Source of the DNA: Thiobacillus sp.
GTDB lineage: Bacteria > Pseudomonadota > Gammaproteobacteria > Burkholderiales > Thiobacillaceae
Length of the DNA stretch: 64,000 nt
NCBI GenBank assembly: GCA_019459325.1
Contig: JAIBFA010000034.1
Span: forward strand, 1-64,000
Direction: 5' to 3'
A program made the translations under genes and the position numbers. The notes under the pieces were generated by a model that was given only the letters and a program-made list of their open reading frames with translations, was not told the DNA's origin and ran no database searches. This document shows, one piece after another, positions 50,308 to 59,685 of this stretch; positions within the stretch are counted from its first letter, which is position 1; every line of letters begins with the position of its first letter.

Positions 50308-51533
50308 AACAGCGGTTAACCCTGGCATGGGTGCTGGCGCTGGCTGTTTGGGACGTGGCTGCCGCCGGCGATGGAATGACGCTGGGGATTCATGTGCACG
50401 AACCGGTGCATATCGAGGCTGCGGCCCGCACTGGTTACAGCGCTATCCGACTGTGGGATACGGGTACGGACTGGGCCAGTTTGAAACCGCAACCAGATCT
50501 ATGGAGGTTAGACCGCGTCGAGGCCTACCTCGCGGCCAGCGAAAAAACCCATCTGAAAGTCCTCTGGACCATCGGCAACACCCCGCGCTGGGCATCTGCG
50601 CGGCCCAATGAGAAATGTGCGTACGAGTTGGGATGTGCCGCCGAGCCGGCAAACATCGAGGACTGGCGCCGCTATGTCCGCACCGTCGCCACCACGTTTC
50701 GTGGCCGTATCGAGTGCTACGAGCCCTGGAATGAGGTGAGTTTTCCGACCGACCCGGCTTTCAAACAGCCCGGGGTAGGTGGGGATCCGGCACAGTTCTT
50801 TACCGGTTCTGTCGATGCCATGGTGACCCTCGCGCGGGTGGCTTACGAGGAGATCAAGCGCGCCGACCCGCAAGCATGCGTGCTGTCTCCGTCTTTCCAT
50901 TCTTCCGGCAATTGGGCGGAGAAGTTAGATCGGTTTCTTGCGGCCGGGGGCGGGCGGTATCTCGATGTCGTCAGCCAGCATTTTTACTTCGGCGAAGAGC
51001 CTGAGAAAGCCGTTCCAATCATCCGCGCAATGCGGCAGGTGCTGGCAAAGCACGGTCTTGATCATAAGCCGATCTGGAACACCGAAATCGGTTTTCCATT
51101 TGAAGCGAAGGCGAGTCAATGGCCAAGCTTGTCGCTGGAAGATCTGGTCTATGCACTGACGCTGCGAACCTACCTGCTCAATGCATCCGAAGGGGTTCCA
51201 CGGGTTTACTGGTATGCCTGGGATAACAAGGGAATGGGTTTCTTTAAACCGGAAACGAACCTCGATTTTGGGAGTGCGGCGGCCTCGGCGGCCGTGCATC
51301 TGTTCGATGGTTTTGAAGCCGCGAATTGTGAATCTAATGGGCGCTTGTGGCAATGCCGAGTAAGTTCGGGCGGACGGCGCCTCAAGGTGGTCTGGGTGGC
51401 CGGGAAAAACGCCAAGCCCATCCCCATAGCGTTTGACCGCGACGCAACGCGCTGGGGTCGCATACGGGAGTCGCTTCCCGCTGGGCGCCAGATTGTGCTG
51501 GATGGTCGGCCAGTCATTATTGAGGATGAATAG
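50304..51533 (+). CDS. PslG-like periplasmic glycoside hydrolase (clan A)
   Basis: 409 residues. The signal peptide (about 1-21) ends AAA. The TIM-barrel shows the retaining pair: acid/base Glu144 in YEPWNEVSF and nucleophile Glu261 in WNTEIGFP, both after conserved strands, as in families GH39/GH5. PslG of Psl-type EPS loci is the functional parallel: a periplasmic glycosidase inside the operon that clears misplaced polymer and aids secretion. The tight coupling to the polymerase gene supports this. The exact linkage cut is unknown. Confidence 0.78.
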   Translation: MKQRLTLAWVLALAVWDVAAAGDGMTLGIHVHEPVHIEAAARTGYSAIRLWDTGTDWASLKPQPDLWRLDRVEAYLAASEKTHLKVLWTIGNTPRWASARPNEKCAYELGCAAEPANIEDWRRYVRTVATTFRGRIECYEPWNEVSFPTDPAFKQPGVGGDPAQFFTGSVDAMVTLARVAYEEIKRADPQACVLSPSFHSSGNWAEKLDRFLAAGGGRYLDVVSQHFYFGEEPEKAVPIIRAMRQVLAKHGLDHKPIWNTEIGFPFEAKASQWPSLSLEDLVYALTLRTYLLNASEGVPRVYWYAWDNKGMGFFKPETNLDFGSAAASAAVHLFDGFEAANCESNGRLWQCRVSSGGRRLKVVWVAGKNAKPIPIAFDRDATRWGRIRESLPAGRQIVLDGRPVIIEDE

Positions 51534-51618
51534 TGTCTGAAAATATTGGCGCATGCTTTGGTCACATTGGAATGAAAAAATGATGAAGAATTTCAATCAA
51601 TTTTTACCGGGAGCTACG

Positions 51619-52386
51619 ATGTCGCTGCTTAGCCTAACTAAACCCATTTTGAAACGTGTGCTGCCTACCCGTGTGCGGCAATGGCTGCATGAGGTCAATA
51701 TCAGGCGGGCCGACGGAAAACTGCAGGCGCTTGGGCGGGCTGAACTGTTTGATGCAGTGTATCGGGAGCGCATGTGGGGCGGTACTCCGGATCAATCATC
51801 CGGATGGGGGTCTCACGGGGAGCACTCGTCCGAATACGTGGAATTCGTGCGGGATTTTATCGACCGGAATGACATTGAAAGCATACTCGACGTTGGATGC
51901 GGGGATTTTCAAATTGGGTCACGCATCTGCGGTGTTGTTCCTCACTATATCGGTGCCGACGTCTCTCGCGTGATCGTCGAGCGAAACGCTACTGCTTTCA
52001 GCGATCTCGGCAACGTTCGGTTCATGGCGCTTGACGTCTGCGCCGATCCGCTGCCTCCAGTAGACCTCATTACGATCCGCGAGGTGTTGCAGCATCTATC
52101 GAATACTGATGTTGCACTCGCTCTGGACAATATCGAGCGATCTCAAGCCCGCTTCGCGCTGGTGACCGAACATCTGCCCGCGTCGCATGTACTCCGCGCC
52201 CCCAATCTTGACAAGCCTCGTGGCCCTAATATCCGTAATCCCTTCGGATCCGGCGTGTTCATTCATCTCGCGCCCTTCAACCGGCCAGCGGAGTTGGTTC
52301 TGTCTGTCAAGCATCCATCCTATGCCGGGTCACCAAGCCATTTGGTCACTTACCTGTGGAAACTTGACCAGCGCGCCAGCGCGTGA
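51619..52386 (+). CDS. SAM-dependent methyltransferase
   Basis: 255 residues from the ATG at 51619, chosen for its GGGAG spacing (ATG codons at 51553 and 51580 would lengthen it). It has the SAM-binding IESILDVGCGDFQIGSRI, acidic IGADVSR and motif IV VDLITIREVLQHL. It probably methylates a sugar or acyl acceptor in EPS synthesis. Located between glycosidase and glycosyltransferase genes. Acceptor unknown. Confidence 0.8.
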   Translation: MSLLSLTKPILKRVLPTRVRQWLHEVNIRRADGKLQALGRAELFDAVYRERMWGGTPDQSSGWGSHGEHSSEYVEFVRDFIDRNDIESILDVGCGDFQIGSRICGVVPHYIGADVSRVIVERNATAFSDLGNVRFMALDVCADPLPPVDLITIREVLQHLSNTDVALALDNIERSQARFALVTEHLPASHVLRAPNLDKPRGPNIRNPFGSGVFIHLAPFNRPAELVLSVKHPSYAGSPSHLVTYLWKLDQRASA

Positions 52387-52529
52387 CTGGTTGCATCCCC
52401 GCCTCCCGGGTGAGAGGCTGATCGATGCGCATGAATTGAGTAACTCGTTCCGCCGTCGCTCTCTATGGGTTTCCAGTGCGAGGTAAGAACTCGGCGAGTT
52501 GTCGCTGAGGGATATCTAAGAGTTTAGGT

Positions 52530-54782
52530 ATGTTTAGATTTCTAAGAGGAACAGCGCGATTGAATCCCGTCATCAACGCGGTCATTGTGTCTAATGCGCC
52601 CGCACCTTATCGCGTGCCGGGTTGGCGCCGCGTTGCGGAGGCGGAGGATATCCATCTCGACGTCATTTATTGTACGCAACCGCACATCGATACCACGCTT
52701 GACGCCGCAGCGCATGGGTTTTCCACACACTTTTTGACTGGCCGTTACAAGGCGATGGATCGCCGCTTCATGCACAGTGATCTGGGTATATGGTCCTTGC
52801 TTAACCAGTTGCGCCCGGATGTTGTCATTACAACCGGCTTCATTCCCACGTACCTGTTTGCCTTTGCCTGGGCAGTCATGCACGGGGTGCCGCATGTGGC
52901 GATGACTGACGGGACTGCGCAGTCGGAGAAGTCGCTATCATGGCTGCATCGTTTTGTGCGCCGCATAGTGTTTGCGCGTAGCGCCGCATTTGTTGGCGCC
53001 TGTGAAGGCTCCCGCGATTTGTACAGGGAGTATGGCGTGCCTGACGATCGAATTCACACGTCTCAACTCTGCGCAGATAACGACCGCTTCTCCCGGCCGG
53101 GGTCGGCAACCCCGGTGGACTTCATTTTTTGTGGGCGCTTCATGGAATCCAAACGGCCGCTGTTTGCTATGCAGGTGGCGCGTGAAGTGGCCGTTCGTCT
53201 GGGGCGGCGGACATCGATCGATTTTGTCGGTAGTGGCGAGATGGAGCCAGAGATGCGCGACTATGCTGCGCAGATTTCCGATTTTGTCGATGTCCGCTTT
53301 CATGGGTATGCCACCCAGGCCGAGCTTCCATCCCGCTATGCGGATGCCCGGATTTTCCTCTTCCCGACAGAAGCCGATGTTTGGGGGGTGGTTGCCAATG
53401 AGGCGTGTGCGGTCGGCCTGCCGGTGATCGTCTCACCCCATGCGGGGGTAGCAGGGGAACTCGTGCTGGATGGAAGCAACGGCTATGTCAGGGAATTGGA
53501 TGTTGCGCAATGGGCGGAGGCTGCCGTGAGCTTGCTCACGGACGAGGCACGTTACAGCCGCTTCTCGCAAAGCAGTCGCGAACGTGTCGCTGAGTACACT
53601 TTCGAACATGCAGCACGTGGACTGTTGGATGCGATAAGACAGGCCCATCCCGCGCGCAAGGTCTGCATTGTTCAGGCGGTGGCCAAGCAATATCGCCGCC
53701 CCTTCTTCGATTTGCTGCATGCGCGTTTGCAGGCGGAGGGCGTGGCATTAACGGTGATCTATAGTGCCGCCAACAAGCTGGAAGCCGAGCGCAAGGATGC
53801 GGTCGATTTACCCATCGCCTATGGACACAAGGTCCATGCCTACTGGAGCCGGGACTTTCGGATGCTCTATCAGCCCTGCCTGGGTCGTGTCATGGCCGCC
53901 GATCTGGTCATCGTCGAACAGGCGTCCAAGCACGTGCTCAATTACATTTTGGGCGCCATGCGTGCGTTTGGGCTGGTCCGGATGGCTTATTGGGGCCATG
54001 GCCGCAACTGGCAGCAGGATGGATCGCGATGGCTGGAGCCGGTCAAACATGCCTTGTTAGGCAAGTCGGATTGGTGGTTCGCCTATACGAACAGGGTTGC
54101 ACGGTACGTGGTGGATAGCGGCTTTCCGGCTGATCGCGTCACCGTGGTCCAGAACAGTATCGACGTAAATGCCTTTGGTAAGGCTGTTGAGTCCATCGAA
54201 GCAGATCAGCGATTGGCACTGAGACATAGCCTGGGCATATCGCCTGAAGCGCCCATCGGTCTGTTTTGCGGCAGCATGCATCCTTCGAAAAAGCTGGGTT
54301 TTCTGGTCGAGGCGGCAATCCAGGTTCATGCGCGGGTACCCGATTTTCATCTGGTTCTGGTTGGGGCCGGGCCGGATGAGCACATTGCGCGCAAGGCGGC
54401 AACCGAACATGACTGGATTCATTACACCGGGCCGTTATTCAGCACGGATAAAGCCGCCCATTTCGCCATTGCCGACCTTTTTATGTGCCCCGGCCTGGTT
54501 GGACTGGCTGTGCTTGAAGCCTTCGCCGCCGGCCTGCCGCTGTTCACGACCAACATTCCTGTGCATTCCCCGGAAATCGATTATTTGACCGATTCGGTAA
54601 CAGGCGCGATCACAGACTTTGACCCGAGGAAGTATGGTGAGGCGGTGTCCGCTTGTCTCCATGACCCTGCCTCGCTCGCGCGCATGAGCGAGGCAGCACG
54701 CGACGCATCCCGATGTTATGGGTTGGAGCCCATGGTCGAAAACTTTGCACAGGGGGTACTCGCATGTCTAAACCAATCCTGA
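52530..54782 (+). CDS. Two-domain glycosyltransferase (tandem GT4)
   Basis: 750 residues, twice the usual length. Residues about 15-370 form one GT-B enzyme (NAPAPYRVPGWRRV, VDFIFCGRFMESKRP, and donor-site FPTEADVWGVVANEACAVGLPVIVS). Residues about 375-745 form a second one (CIVQAVAKQYRRPFF, LFCGSMHPSKKLGFL, FMCPGLVGLAVLEAFAAGLPLF). In the second, the usual EAFG/E pattern is altered (GLAVLEAF). It probably adds two successive sugars. It overlaps the next gene by 19 bp. Confidence 0.85.
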   Translation: MFRFLRGTARLNPVINAVIVSNAPAPYRVPGWRRVAEAEDIHLDVIYCTQPHIDTTLDAAAHGFSTHFLTGRYKAMDRRFMHSDLGIWSLLNQLRPDVVITTGFIPTYLFAFAWAVMHGVPHVAMTDGTAQSEKSLSWLHRFVRRIVFARSAAFVGACEGSRDLYREYGVPDDRIHTSQLCADNDRFSRPGSATPVDFIFCGRFMESKRPLFAMQVAREVAVRLGRRTSIDFVGSGEMEPEMRDYAAQISDFVDVRFHGYATQAELPSRYADARIFLFPTEADVWGVVANEACAVGLPVIVSPHAGVAGELVLDGSNGYVRELDVAQWAEAAVSLLTDEARYSRFSQSSRERVAEYTFEHAARGLLDAIRQAHPARKVCIVQAVAKQYRRPFFDLLHARLQAEGVALTVIYSAANKLEAERKDAVDLPIAYGHKVHAYWSRDFRMLYQPCLGRVMAADLVIVEQASKHVLNYILGAMRAFGLVRMAYWGHGRNWQQDGSRWLEPVKHALLGKSDWWFAYTNRVARYVVDSGFPADRVTVVQNSIDVNAFGKAVESIEADQRLALRHSLGISPEAPIGLFCGSMHPSKKLGFLVEAAIQVHARVPDFHLVLVGAGPDEHIARKAATEHDWIHYTGPLFSTDKAAHFAIADLFMCPGLVGLAVLEAFAAGLPLFTTNIPVHSPEIDYLTDSVTGAITDFDPRKYGEAVSACLHDPASLARMSEAARDASRCYGLEPMVENFAQGVLACLNQS

Positions 54783-55900
54783 TCGCGACACTCTTGCGGC
54801 CTGAGGGTGACACGGGGGTTCAGACGCACTTTCGCACATTCATGGCATACCTGCACAAGACAGGCCTGCAATGCGACCTGGTCACCCCTTATAACGCGCC
54901 CCTGTGGCAGGTATATCCGACATTTGGTCTGCGTAAGCTGGTCAATCTGGTTAATCGAGAGCTGGGGGTGTGGTGGTATCGCCACTGGCATGCCTTTTTT
55001 TTACAGCAGGCATTGAGGCGCCGCTTGCAATCGGGGGCCGCCTGCGTTGTCTATGCGCAATGCCCGCTTTCCGCGCAAGCAGCACTGCGCGCGAGGGTGT
55101 CGAACAACCAGCGGGTTGTGATGGTGGCCCACTTCAATATCTCGCAAGCCGACGAGTGGGCCGGCAAGGGGTTGATCCCGGACGGCGGGCGACTCTATCG
55201 TGCAATCCAGGCTGCCGAAGCCAAGGTGTTGCCGCGGCTGGATGGGTTGGTGTTCGTGTCCGATTTCATGCGGCGCGAACTGGTCGGGCGCATCCCGGCC
55301 ATTACGAAAGTTGCCGCCGCCGTGGTGCCGAATTTCTTGTCCGACCCTGGCATGCCGGAAGCGAACACGGCGTTGGCTGACCTGATCAATATCGGCACGC
55401 TTGAACCGCGTAAAAATCAGCAATACCTGCTTGATATTGTGGCAGCCCTGCGCGAGTTGGGACAGCCGTTGACGCTGACCCTGGTAGGCGACGGGCCGGA
55501 TCGGAGGGCACTGGAAGACAAGGCGCGGGCCCTGGAAATCGACGATCTGGTGCGCTTTGCCGGATACCTCGGCAATGCGGCCGAGCACATTGGACGACAC
55601 CGCGCCTACATTCATGTGGCCACGCTGGAGAGTTTCGGGATCACGCTCATTGAAGCAATGGCGCGTGGGCGGCCGGTGTTTGCCGCGCCGGTTGGCGGCA
55701 TTCCGGAGGTGCTGGGCGACAGCGCAGCAGGTTTGGCGCTGCCGCTGCACGATGCCAAGGCGGCAGCACGGATTGTCGCCGAAGCCATGAGCGATCCTGC
55801 CTGGATGGCGGCTGCCGGTCTCGCTGCACGCGAGCGTTTTCTTGGGGAATATATCAGTGGCGTCGCGGCACGGCGACTAACGCAGTTTCTTGAAGGTTAA
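54764..55900 (+). CDS. Family 4 glycosyltransferase
   Basis: 378 residues from the ATG at 54764, within the end of the previous gene. GT-B fold with GDTGVQTHFRTFMAYL near the start. NIGTLEPRKNQQYLLDIVAAL and LVGDGPDR form the donor site, then ATLESFGITLIEAMARGRPVFAAPVGGIPEVLG. All GT4 catalytic positions seem present. It adds one sugar of the EPS repeat; linkage unknown. Confidence 0.88.
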   Translation: MSKPILIATLLRPEGDTGVQTHFRTFMAYLHKTGLQCDLVTPYNAPLWQVYPTFGLRKLVNLVNRELGVWWYRHWHAFFLQQALRRRLQSGAACVVYAQCPLSAQAALRARVSNNQRVVMVAHFNISQADEWAGKGLIPDGGRLYRAIQAAEAKVLPRLDGLVFVSDFMRRELVGRIPAITKVAAAVVPNFLSDPGMPEANTALADLINIGTLEPRKNQQYLLDIVAALRELGQPLTLTLVGDGPDRRALEDKARALEIDDLVRFAGYLGNAAEHIGRHRAYIHVATLESFGITLIEAMARGRPVFAAPVGGIPEVLGDSAAGLALPLHDAKAAARIVAEAMSDPAWMAAAGLAARERFLGEYISGVAARRLTQFLEG

Positions 55901-56085
55901 TCTGGCGAGTGCATAAAGGTGTATGGGCGAATGATGATGGCGGATGCACGATGCAAAGTGACTGGTTCAGTCAGCTGGTTTATCAACTGGGCCGGGTCTG
56001 GTTCGGTGATTGTGGATAACGAACTGCCAGGCAGAACTGGGGAGAGCACGCCCGTGCGCCAGTTTTATGCAGGAGGCTGGGCGAA

Positions 56086-57255
56086 GTGAGATCGTTACGC
56101 ATATTGCTGGCACACAATGCCTATCAGCAGCGCGGCGGCGAGGATGCCGTGGTTGAGGATGAGCTGGCATTGTTGCGATCCAGGGGGCATGTGGTGGAGA
56201 CGTATTTCCGCCATAACGACGAGATCAAGGAGGCATCGCGGATTAAAACCGCCTCGCAGACCACATGGTCATTCAAGACGCGAGATGAGGTAACGGCGCG
56301 CATTCTGGACTTTAAGCCTGACCTGATTCATGTCCATAACACTTTTCCTTTGATTTCCCCTGCTATCTACTGGGTTGCCGATCGCCTGGCTGTGCCGGTG
56401 GTGCAGACGCTGCATAACTTTCGTCTGATGTGCCTGAATGCTCTGTTTCTGCGCGAGGGAAAAGTGTGCGAGGACTGCATGGGGCATGTGCCCTGGCGCG
56501 GCGTGGCGCGGGCGTGTTACCGGGAGTCGCGCACGGCGTCAGCGGCGCTGGCGGGGATGCTGGCGCTGCACCGCGGGCTGGGCACGTATCGCAACAAGGT
56601 GACGCGCTATATCGCGCTGAATGAATTTTGCCGGGGCAAGTTCATCGAAGGCGGCCTTCCTGCCGAGCGCGTGGTGGTGAAGCCGAATTTCGTGGATTTT
56701 GATATGCCCGAACCGGTGGCGCGTGCGGGCTTGCTGTTCGTGGGGCGGTTGTCGGTTGAGAAAGGCGTGGCCACGCTGGCCCAAGCCATGACGTTGTTGC
56801 CCAATGCGAAGTTGCGGGTGGCGGGCGACGGCCCGGAAGCAGGCTTACTGGACGGTGTGGCTGGGGTGGCCCGCTTGGGCAGCCAACCGGGCGAGACCGT
56901 GCGCGAGGAGATGAGCCGCGCGATGGCGCTGGTGGTGCCGAGCATTTGCTATGAGAACTTTCCACGCACCATTGCGGAAGCCTTTGCATGCGGCTTGCCG
57001 GTGATCGCCAGCCGCATCGGCGCGCTGGCCGACATCGTGCAGGACGGCGAAACCGGGCTGCTGTTCGAGCCGGGCAATCCGCGCGAGCTGGCCGACAAGA
57101 TGGCCTGGGCGCAGGCACACCCGGAAGAGATGGCAGCGATGGGGCGCAACGCTCGCGCGCACTATGAAGCAAAGTTCTCGGCCGAGGTGAATTACCGGCG
57201 CCTGATGGAAATTTATGATGGGGTGCTGGAACAGAAGAATCGGGACGCCTCATGA
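56086..57255 (+). CDS. Family 4 glycosyltransferase
   Basis: 389 residues from GTG at 56086 (CAGGAGG upstream). N-terminal acceptor domain with LLAHNAYQQRGGEDAVVEDE and DLIHVHNTFPLISP. A Cys-containing segment (CLNALFLREGKVCEDCMGHVPWRGVARACYRES) looks like a small metal or disulfide insert common in one GT4 subgroup. C-terminal donor domain with GLLFVGRLSVEKGVATLAQAM and VVPSICYENFPRTIAEAFACGLPVIASRIG. Followed by an ATGA-coupled VanZ gene. Confidence 0.88.
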   Translation: MRSLRILLAHNAYQQRGGEDAVVEDELALLRSRGHVVETYFRHNDEIKEASRIKTASQTTWSFKTRDEVTARILDFKPDLIHVHNTFPLISPAIYWVADRLAVPVVQTLHNFRLMCLNALFLREGKVCEDCMGHVPWRGVARACYRESRTASAALAGMLALHRGLGTYRNKVTRYIALNEFCRGKFIEGGLPAERVVVKPNFVDFDMPEPVARAGLLFVGRLSVEKGVATLAQAMTLLPNAKLRVAGDGPEAGLLDGVAGVARLGSQPGETVREEMSRAMALVVPSICYENFPRTIAEAFACGLPVIASRIGALADIVQDGETGLLFEPGNPRELADKMAWAQAHPEEMAAMGRNARAHYEAKFSAEVNYRRLMEIYDGVLEQKNRDAS

Positions 57256-57614
57256 GCAGAGTTCCACGTTTTCATCGTCATGCGCTGTTACTCGTTGCGC
57301 TGTTGCTGTCGTTCTATTTCTGGGGCAATAGCCAGCCCGAGGCGGTCGGGTTGATTCCGCCGCCGTGGGACAAGCTCGCGCATCTGGGGTGGTACGCGGT
57401 ACTGTCGGGGTTGCTGCTGGTGGCGTTTGGGCGGCGCACCTGGCCGTGGGTTCTGGCGGGCACGTTGCTGCTGGCAGGATGGGACGAGTGGCATCAGTTT
57501 GCCTTGCCCGGACGTCAGCCCGGCCTCGATGACTGGCTGGCGGACGCGCTGGGGATCGTGGCCGGGATAGGGATAAGCCATGCAATCGGGCGGCGTTTGT
57601 GGCCGGCACGGTGA
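57252..57614 (+). CDS. VanZ family membrane protein
   Basis: 120 residues, three to four membrane helices. It contains the VanZ-like PPPWDKLAHLGWYAVLSGLLLVAFG and DEWHQFALPGRQPGLDDWLADALGIVAG. VanZ-like proteins occur in many EPS and envelope operons, with no settled biochemical role. It overlaps the preceding glycosyltransferase by 4 bp (ATGA). Confidence 0.85.
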   Translation: MSRVPRFHRHALLLVALLLSFYFWGNSQPEAVGLIPPPWDKLAHLGWYAVLSGLLLVAFGRRTWPWVLAGTLLLAGWDEWHQFALPGRQPGLDDWLADALGIVAGIGISHAIGRRLWPAR

Positions 57615-57686
57615 GATAGGTAAGGTGGGCGGAGCTCGCGCGGTGCGGTGGCGAGTCGGGCATTGACGTTCGGCGACGGGTGTAAC

Positions 57687-57703
57687 GGTGGGCTCTGCCC
57701 ACC
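57687..57703. repeat. REP-like palindrome
   Basis: GGTGGGC-TCT-GCCCACC with a partial related copy AAGGTGGGCGGAGCTC at 57622-57637, in the gap between vanZ and wecG. Such GTGGGC/GCCCAC palindromes are common intergenic repeats in betaproteobacteria, to my knowledge. Confidence 0.5.
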
Positions 57704-57742
57704 CTATGTTGAGGCGGCGGGTTTCTATTTCGACCGAATTGA

Positions 57743-58513
57743 ATGAACGCTAAAAGGGAACAAACATTGGATCGCCGTACTACGGGCAAGGTGCTCGGCG
57801 CACAGATCGACGCGTTGTCTTGGGACGCCGCGATGGCGCGCCTGCTCGGCTGGGCGCATGCGCGCGAAAGCCGCTATGTGACGATCTGCAATGTACATGT
57901 GGTGGTGAGCGCGTCGCGCGATGCGGCGTATCGCGACATCATCAACGGCTCGGACATGGCGACGCCGGACGGCGCGCCGGTGGCGTGGATGCTGCGGCGG
58001 CAGGGGTTTACCGGGCAGCCGCGCATCAGCGGGCCAGATCTGATGTGGGCGCTGTGCGAGCGGGCGGCGGCAGAATATCTGCCGGTGTACTGCTACGGCA
58101 GCACGCCGGCGACGCTGGGTTTACTTGAAGAGCGCCTGTGTGCGGCGTTTCCGGCTTTGCGTATCACGATGGAGTCGCCACCCTTCCGCGCGTTGACGCA
58201 GGAGGAGGATGTGGCGGCGGTGGACCGGATCAACACCAGCGGCGCCGGCATCGTGTTCGTGGGCCTGGGCTGCCCCAAGCAGGAACGCTGGATGGCGGAA
58301 CATCGCGGCAGGATCAATGCAGTGATGATCGGCGTGGGCGCGGCGTTCGATTTCCACGCCGGCACGGTGCAGCGCGCGCCGGCCTGGATGCGCGACAACG
58401 GGCTGGAATGGCTGCACCGTTTGCTCTCCGAGCCGGGGCGGTTGTGGAAGCGCTATCTGGTGACGAATACGCTGTTCATTCTGGGCGCGGCGCGGCAGCT
58501 GCTCTGGAAGTGA
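57743..58513 (+). CDS. WecG/TagA/CpsF family glycosyltransferase
   Basis: 256 residues. It has family signatures: NVHVVVSASRDAAYRDIINGSDMATPDGAPVAW (donor region with catalytic Asp), ISGPDLMW, YCYGSTPATLGLLEERL, and GIVFVGLGCPKQERWMAEHRG. It transfers a sugar (ManNAcA-type or glucosyl) to a lipid-linked acceptor at the membrane. Membership in the EPS cluster suggests it completes or starts the repeat unit. Confidence 0.9.
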   Translation: MNAKREQTLDRRTTGKVLGAQIDALSWDAAMARLLGWAHARESRYVTICNVHVVVSASRDAAYRDIINGSDMATPDGAPVAWMLRRQGFTGQPRISGPDLMWALCERAAAEYLPVYCYGSTPATLGLLEERLCAAFPALRITMESPPFRALTQEEDVAAVDRINTSGAGIVFVGLGCPKQERWMAEHRGRINAVMIGVGAAFDFHAGTVQRAPAWMRDNGLEWLHRLLSEPGRLWKRYLVTNTLFILGAARQLLWK

Positions 58514-58517
58514 GATT

Positions 58518-58528
58518 CAAGATTCAAG
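58518..58528 (+). repeat. CAAGNNN heptamer array D (short)
   Basis: CAAG at 58518 and 58525 (AAGATTCAAG), in the 61-bp gap before galE. The shortest of the seven arrays. Confidence 0.5.
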
Positions 58529-58574
58529 GGGCGAGGTTCGTGGCTGAGCCTGCGAAAAAAACAGGGGAAAGGCA

Positions 58575-59585
58575 ATGAAGGTTCTGTTGACCGGCGGCGC
58601 CGGCTATATCGGGTCGCACACCGCAGTGGAATGCCTGGCGGCGGGGCACGAGGTGGTGGTGTTCGACAACCTGTCGAACAGCAGCGTGAAATCGCTGGAG
58701 CGAGTGGCGCAGATTGCGGGCCAGCCGGTGGCCTTCGTGCAGGGCGACATCCGTGACCGTGCTGCGCTGCGTGCGCTGTTCGCCGGCCACGCGATCGATG
58801 CGGTGGTGCATTTTGCGGGATTGAAGGCGGTGGGCGAGTCGGTGGAAAAGCCGATCCTGTATTACGACAACAACATCGGCGGCAGTATCGCGCTGTTCGA
58901 CGAGATGGCGGCGGCGGGGGTGAAGGCGGTGGTGTTCTCGTCGTCGGCCACGGTGTATGGCGACCCGGCGACGGTGCCGATCACCGAGGATTTCCCTCTG
59001 TCGGCGACCAATCCCTATGGCCGCTCCAAGCTTTTTATCGAGGAGATGCTGCGCGACATCGCACTGGCGGATGCGGGGTGGAAGGTTGCGCTCTTGCGCT
59101 ATTTCAATCCGGTGGGGGCGCACGAATCGGGGCTGATCGGCGAGGACCCGCGCGGCATCCCCAACAACCTGATGCCCTATGTGGCGCAGGTGGCCGTGGG
59201 CCGCCGGCCGCATCTCAACGTGTTCGGCGGCGACTACCCGACGCCGGACGGTACCGGGGTGCGCGACTACATCCACGTGGTCGATCTGGCGCGCGGGCAT
59301 GTGGCGGCGCTGAACAAGCTGCAGCAGCTGGGCGGGGTGCAGACTTGGAACCTGGGCACGGGGCGCGGGGTGAGCGTGCTCGACATGGTGCGCGCGTTCG
59401 AGGCGGCCAGCGGCAAGCCGGTGCCGTATCGGATCGTGGCGCGCCGTGCCGGCGACGTGGCGCAATGCTGGGCCGACCCGTCACGCGCAGCGCAGGAACT
59501 GGGCTGGCGCGCGGAATACGACCTGCAGCGGATGTGCGCGGATGCCTGGCGCTGGCAGTCGGGAAATCCGGACGGATACGCCTGA
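58575..59585 (+). CDS. galE: UDP-glucose 4-epimerase
   Basis: 336 residues. The Rossmann start is [28 protein letters not shown] has the catalytic Ser and [14 protein letters not shown] has Tyr-x3-Lys. [65 protein letters not shown] is characteristic of GalE. It interconverts UDP-glucose and UDP-galactose with bound NAD. It supplies UDP-Gal for EPS or LPS, and is preceded by GGGGAAAGG. Confidence 0.95.
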   Translation: MKVLLTGGAGYIGSHTAVECLAAGHEVVVFDNLSNSSVKSLERVAQIAGQPVAFVQGDIRDRAALRALFAGHAIDAVVHFAGLKAVGESVEKPILYYDNNIGGSIALFDEMAAAGVKAVVFSSSATVYGDPATVPITEDFPLSATNPYGRSKLFIEEMLRDIALADAGWKVALLRYFNPVGAHESGLIGEDPRGIPNNLMPYVAQVAVGRRPHLNVFGGDYPTPDGTGVRDYIHVVDLARGHVAALNKLQQLGGVQTWNLGTGRGVSVLDMVRAFEAASGKPVPYRIVARRAGDVAQCWADPSRAAQELGWRAEYDLQRMCADAWRWQSGNPDGYA

Positions 59586-59595
59586 AAGCCAGGTT

Positions 59596-59623
59596 CAAGT
59601 TACAAGATTCAAGTTTCAAGGAG
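59596..59623 (+). repeat. CAAGNNN heptamer array E
   Basis: CAAG at 59596, 59603, 59610 and 59617, period 7, just after galE. Complementary to array F. Confidence 0.72.
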
Positions 59624-59654
59624 AGCGAGCGGCTTTATACCGAGCCGCTACCAC

Positions 59655-59682
59655 CTTGGATCTTGCATCTTGAGTCTTGAAT
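59655..59682 (-). repeat. CAAGNNN heptamer array F (reverse orientation)
   Basis: CTTG at 59655, 59662, 59669 and 59676, period 7, inverted relative to array E, in the convergent galE/rhomboid gap. Confidence 0.72.
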
Positions 59683-59685
59683 CTT

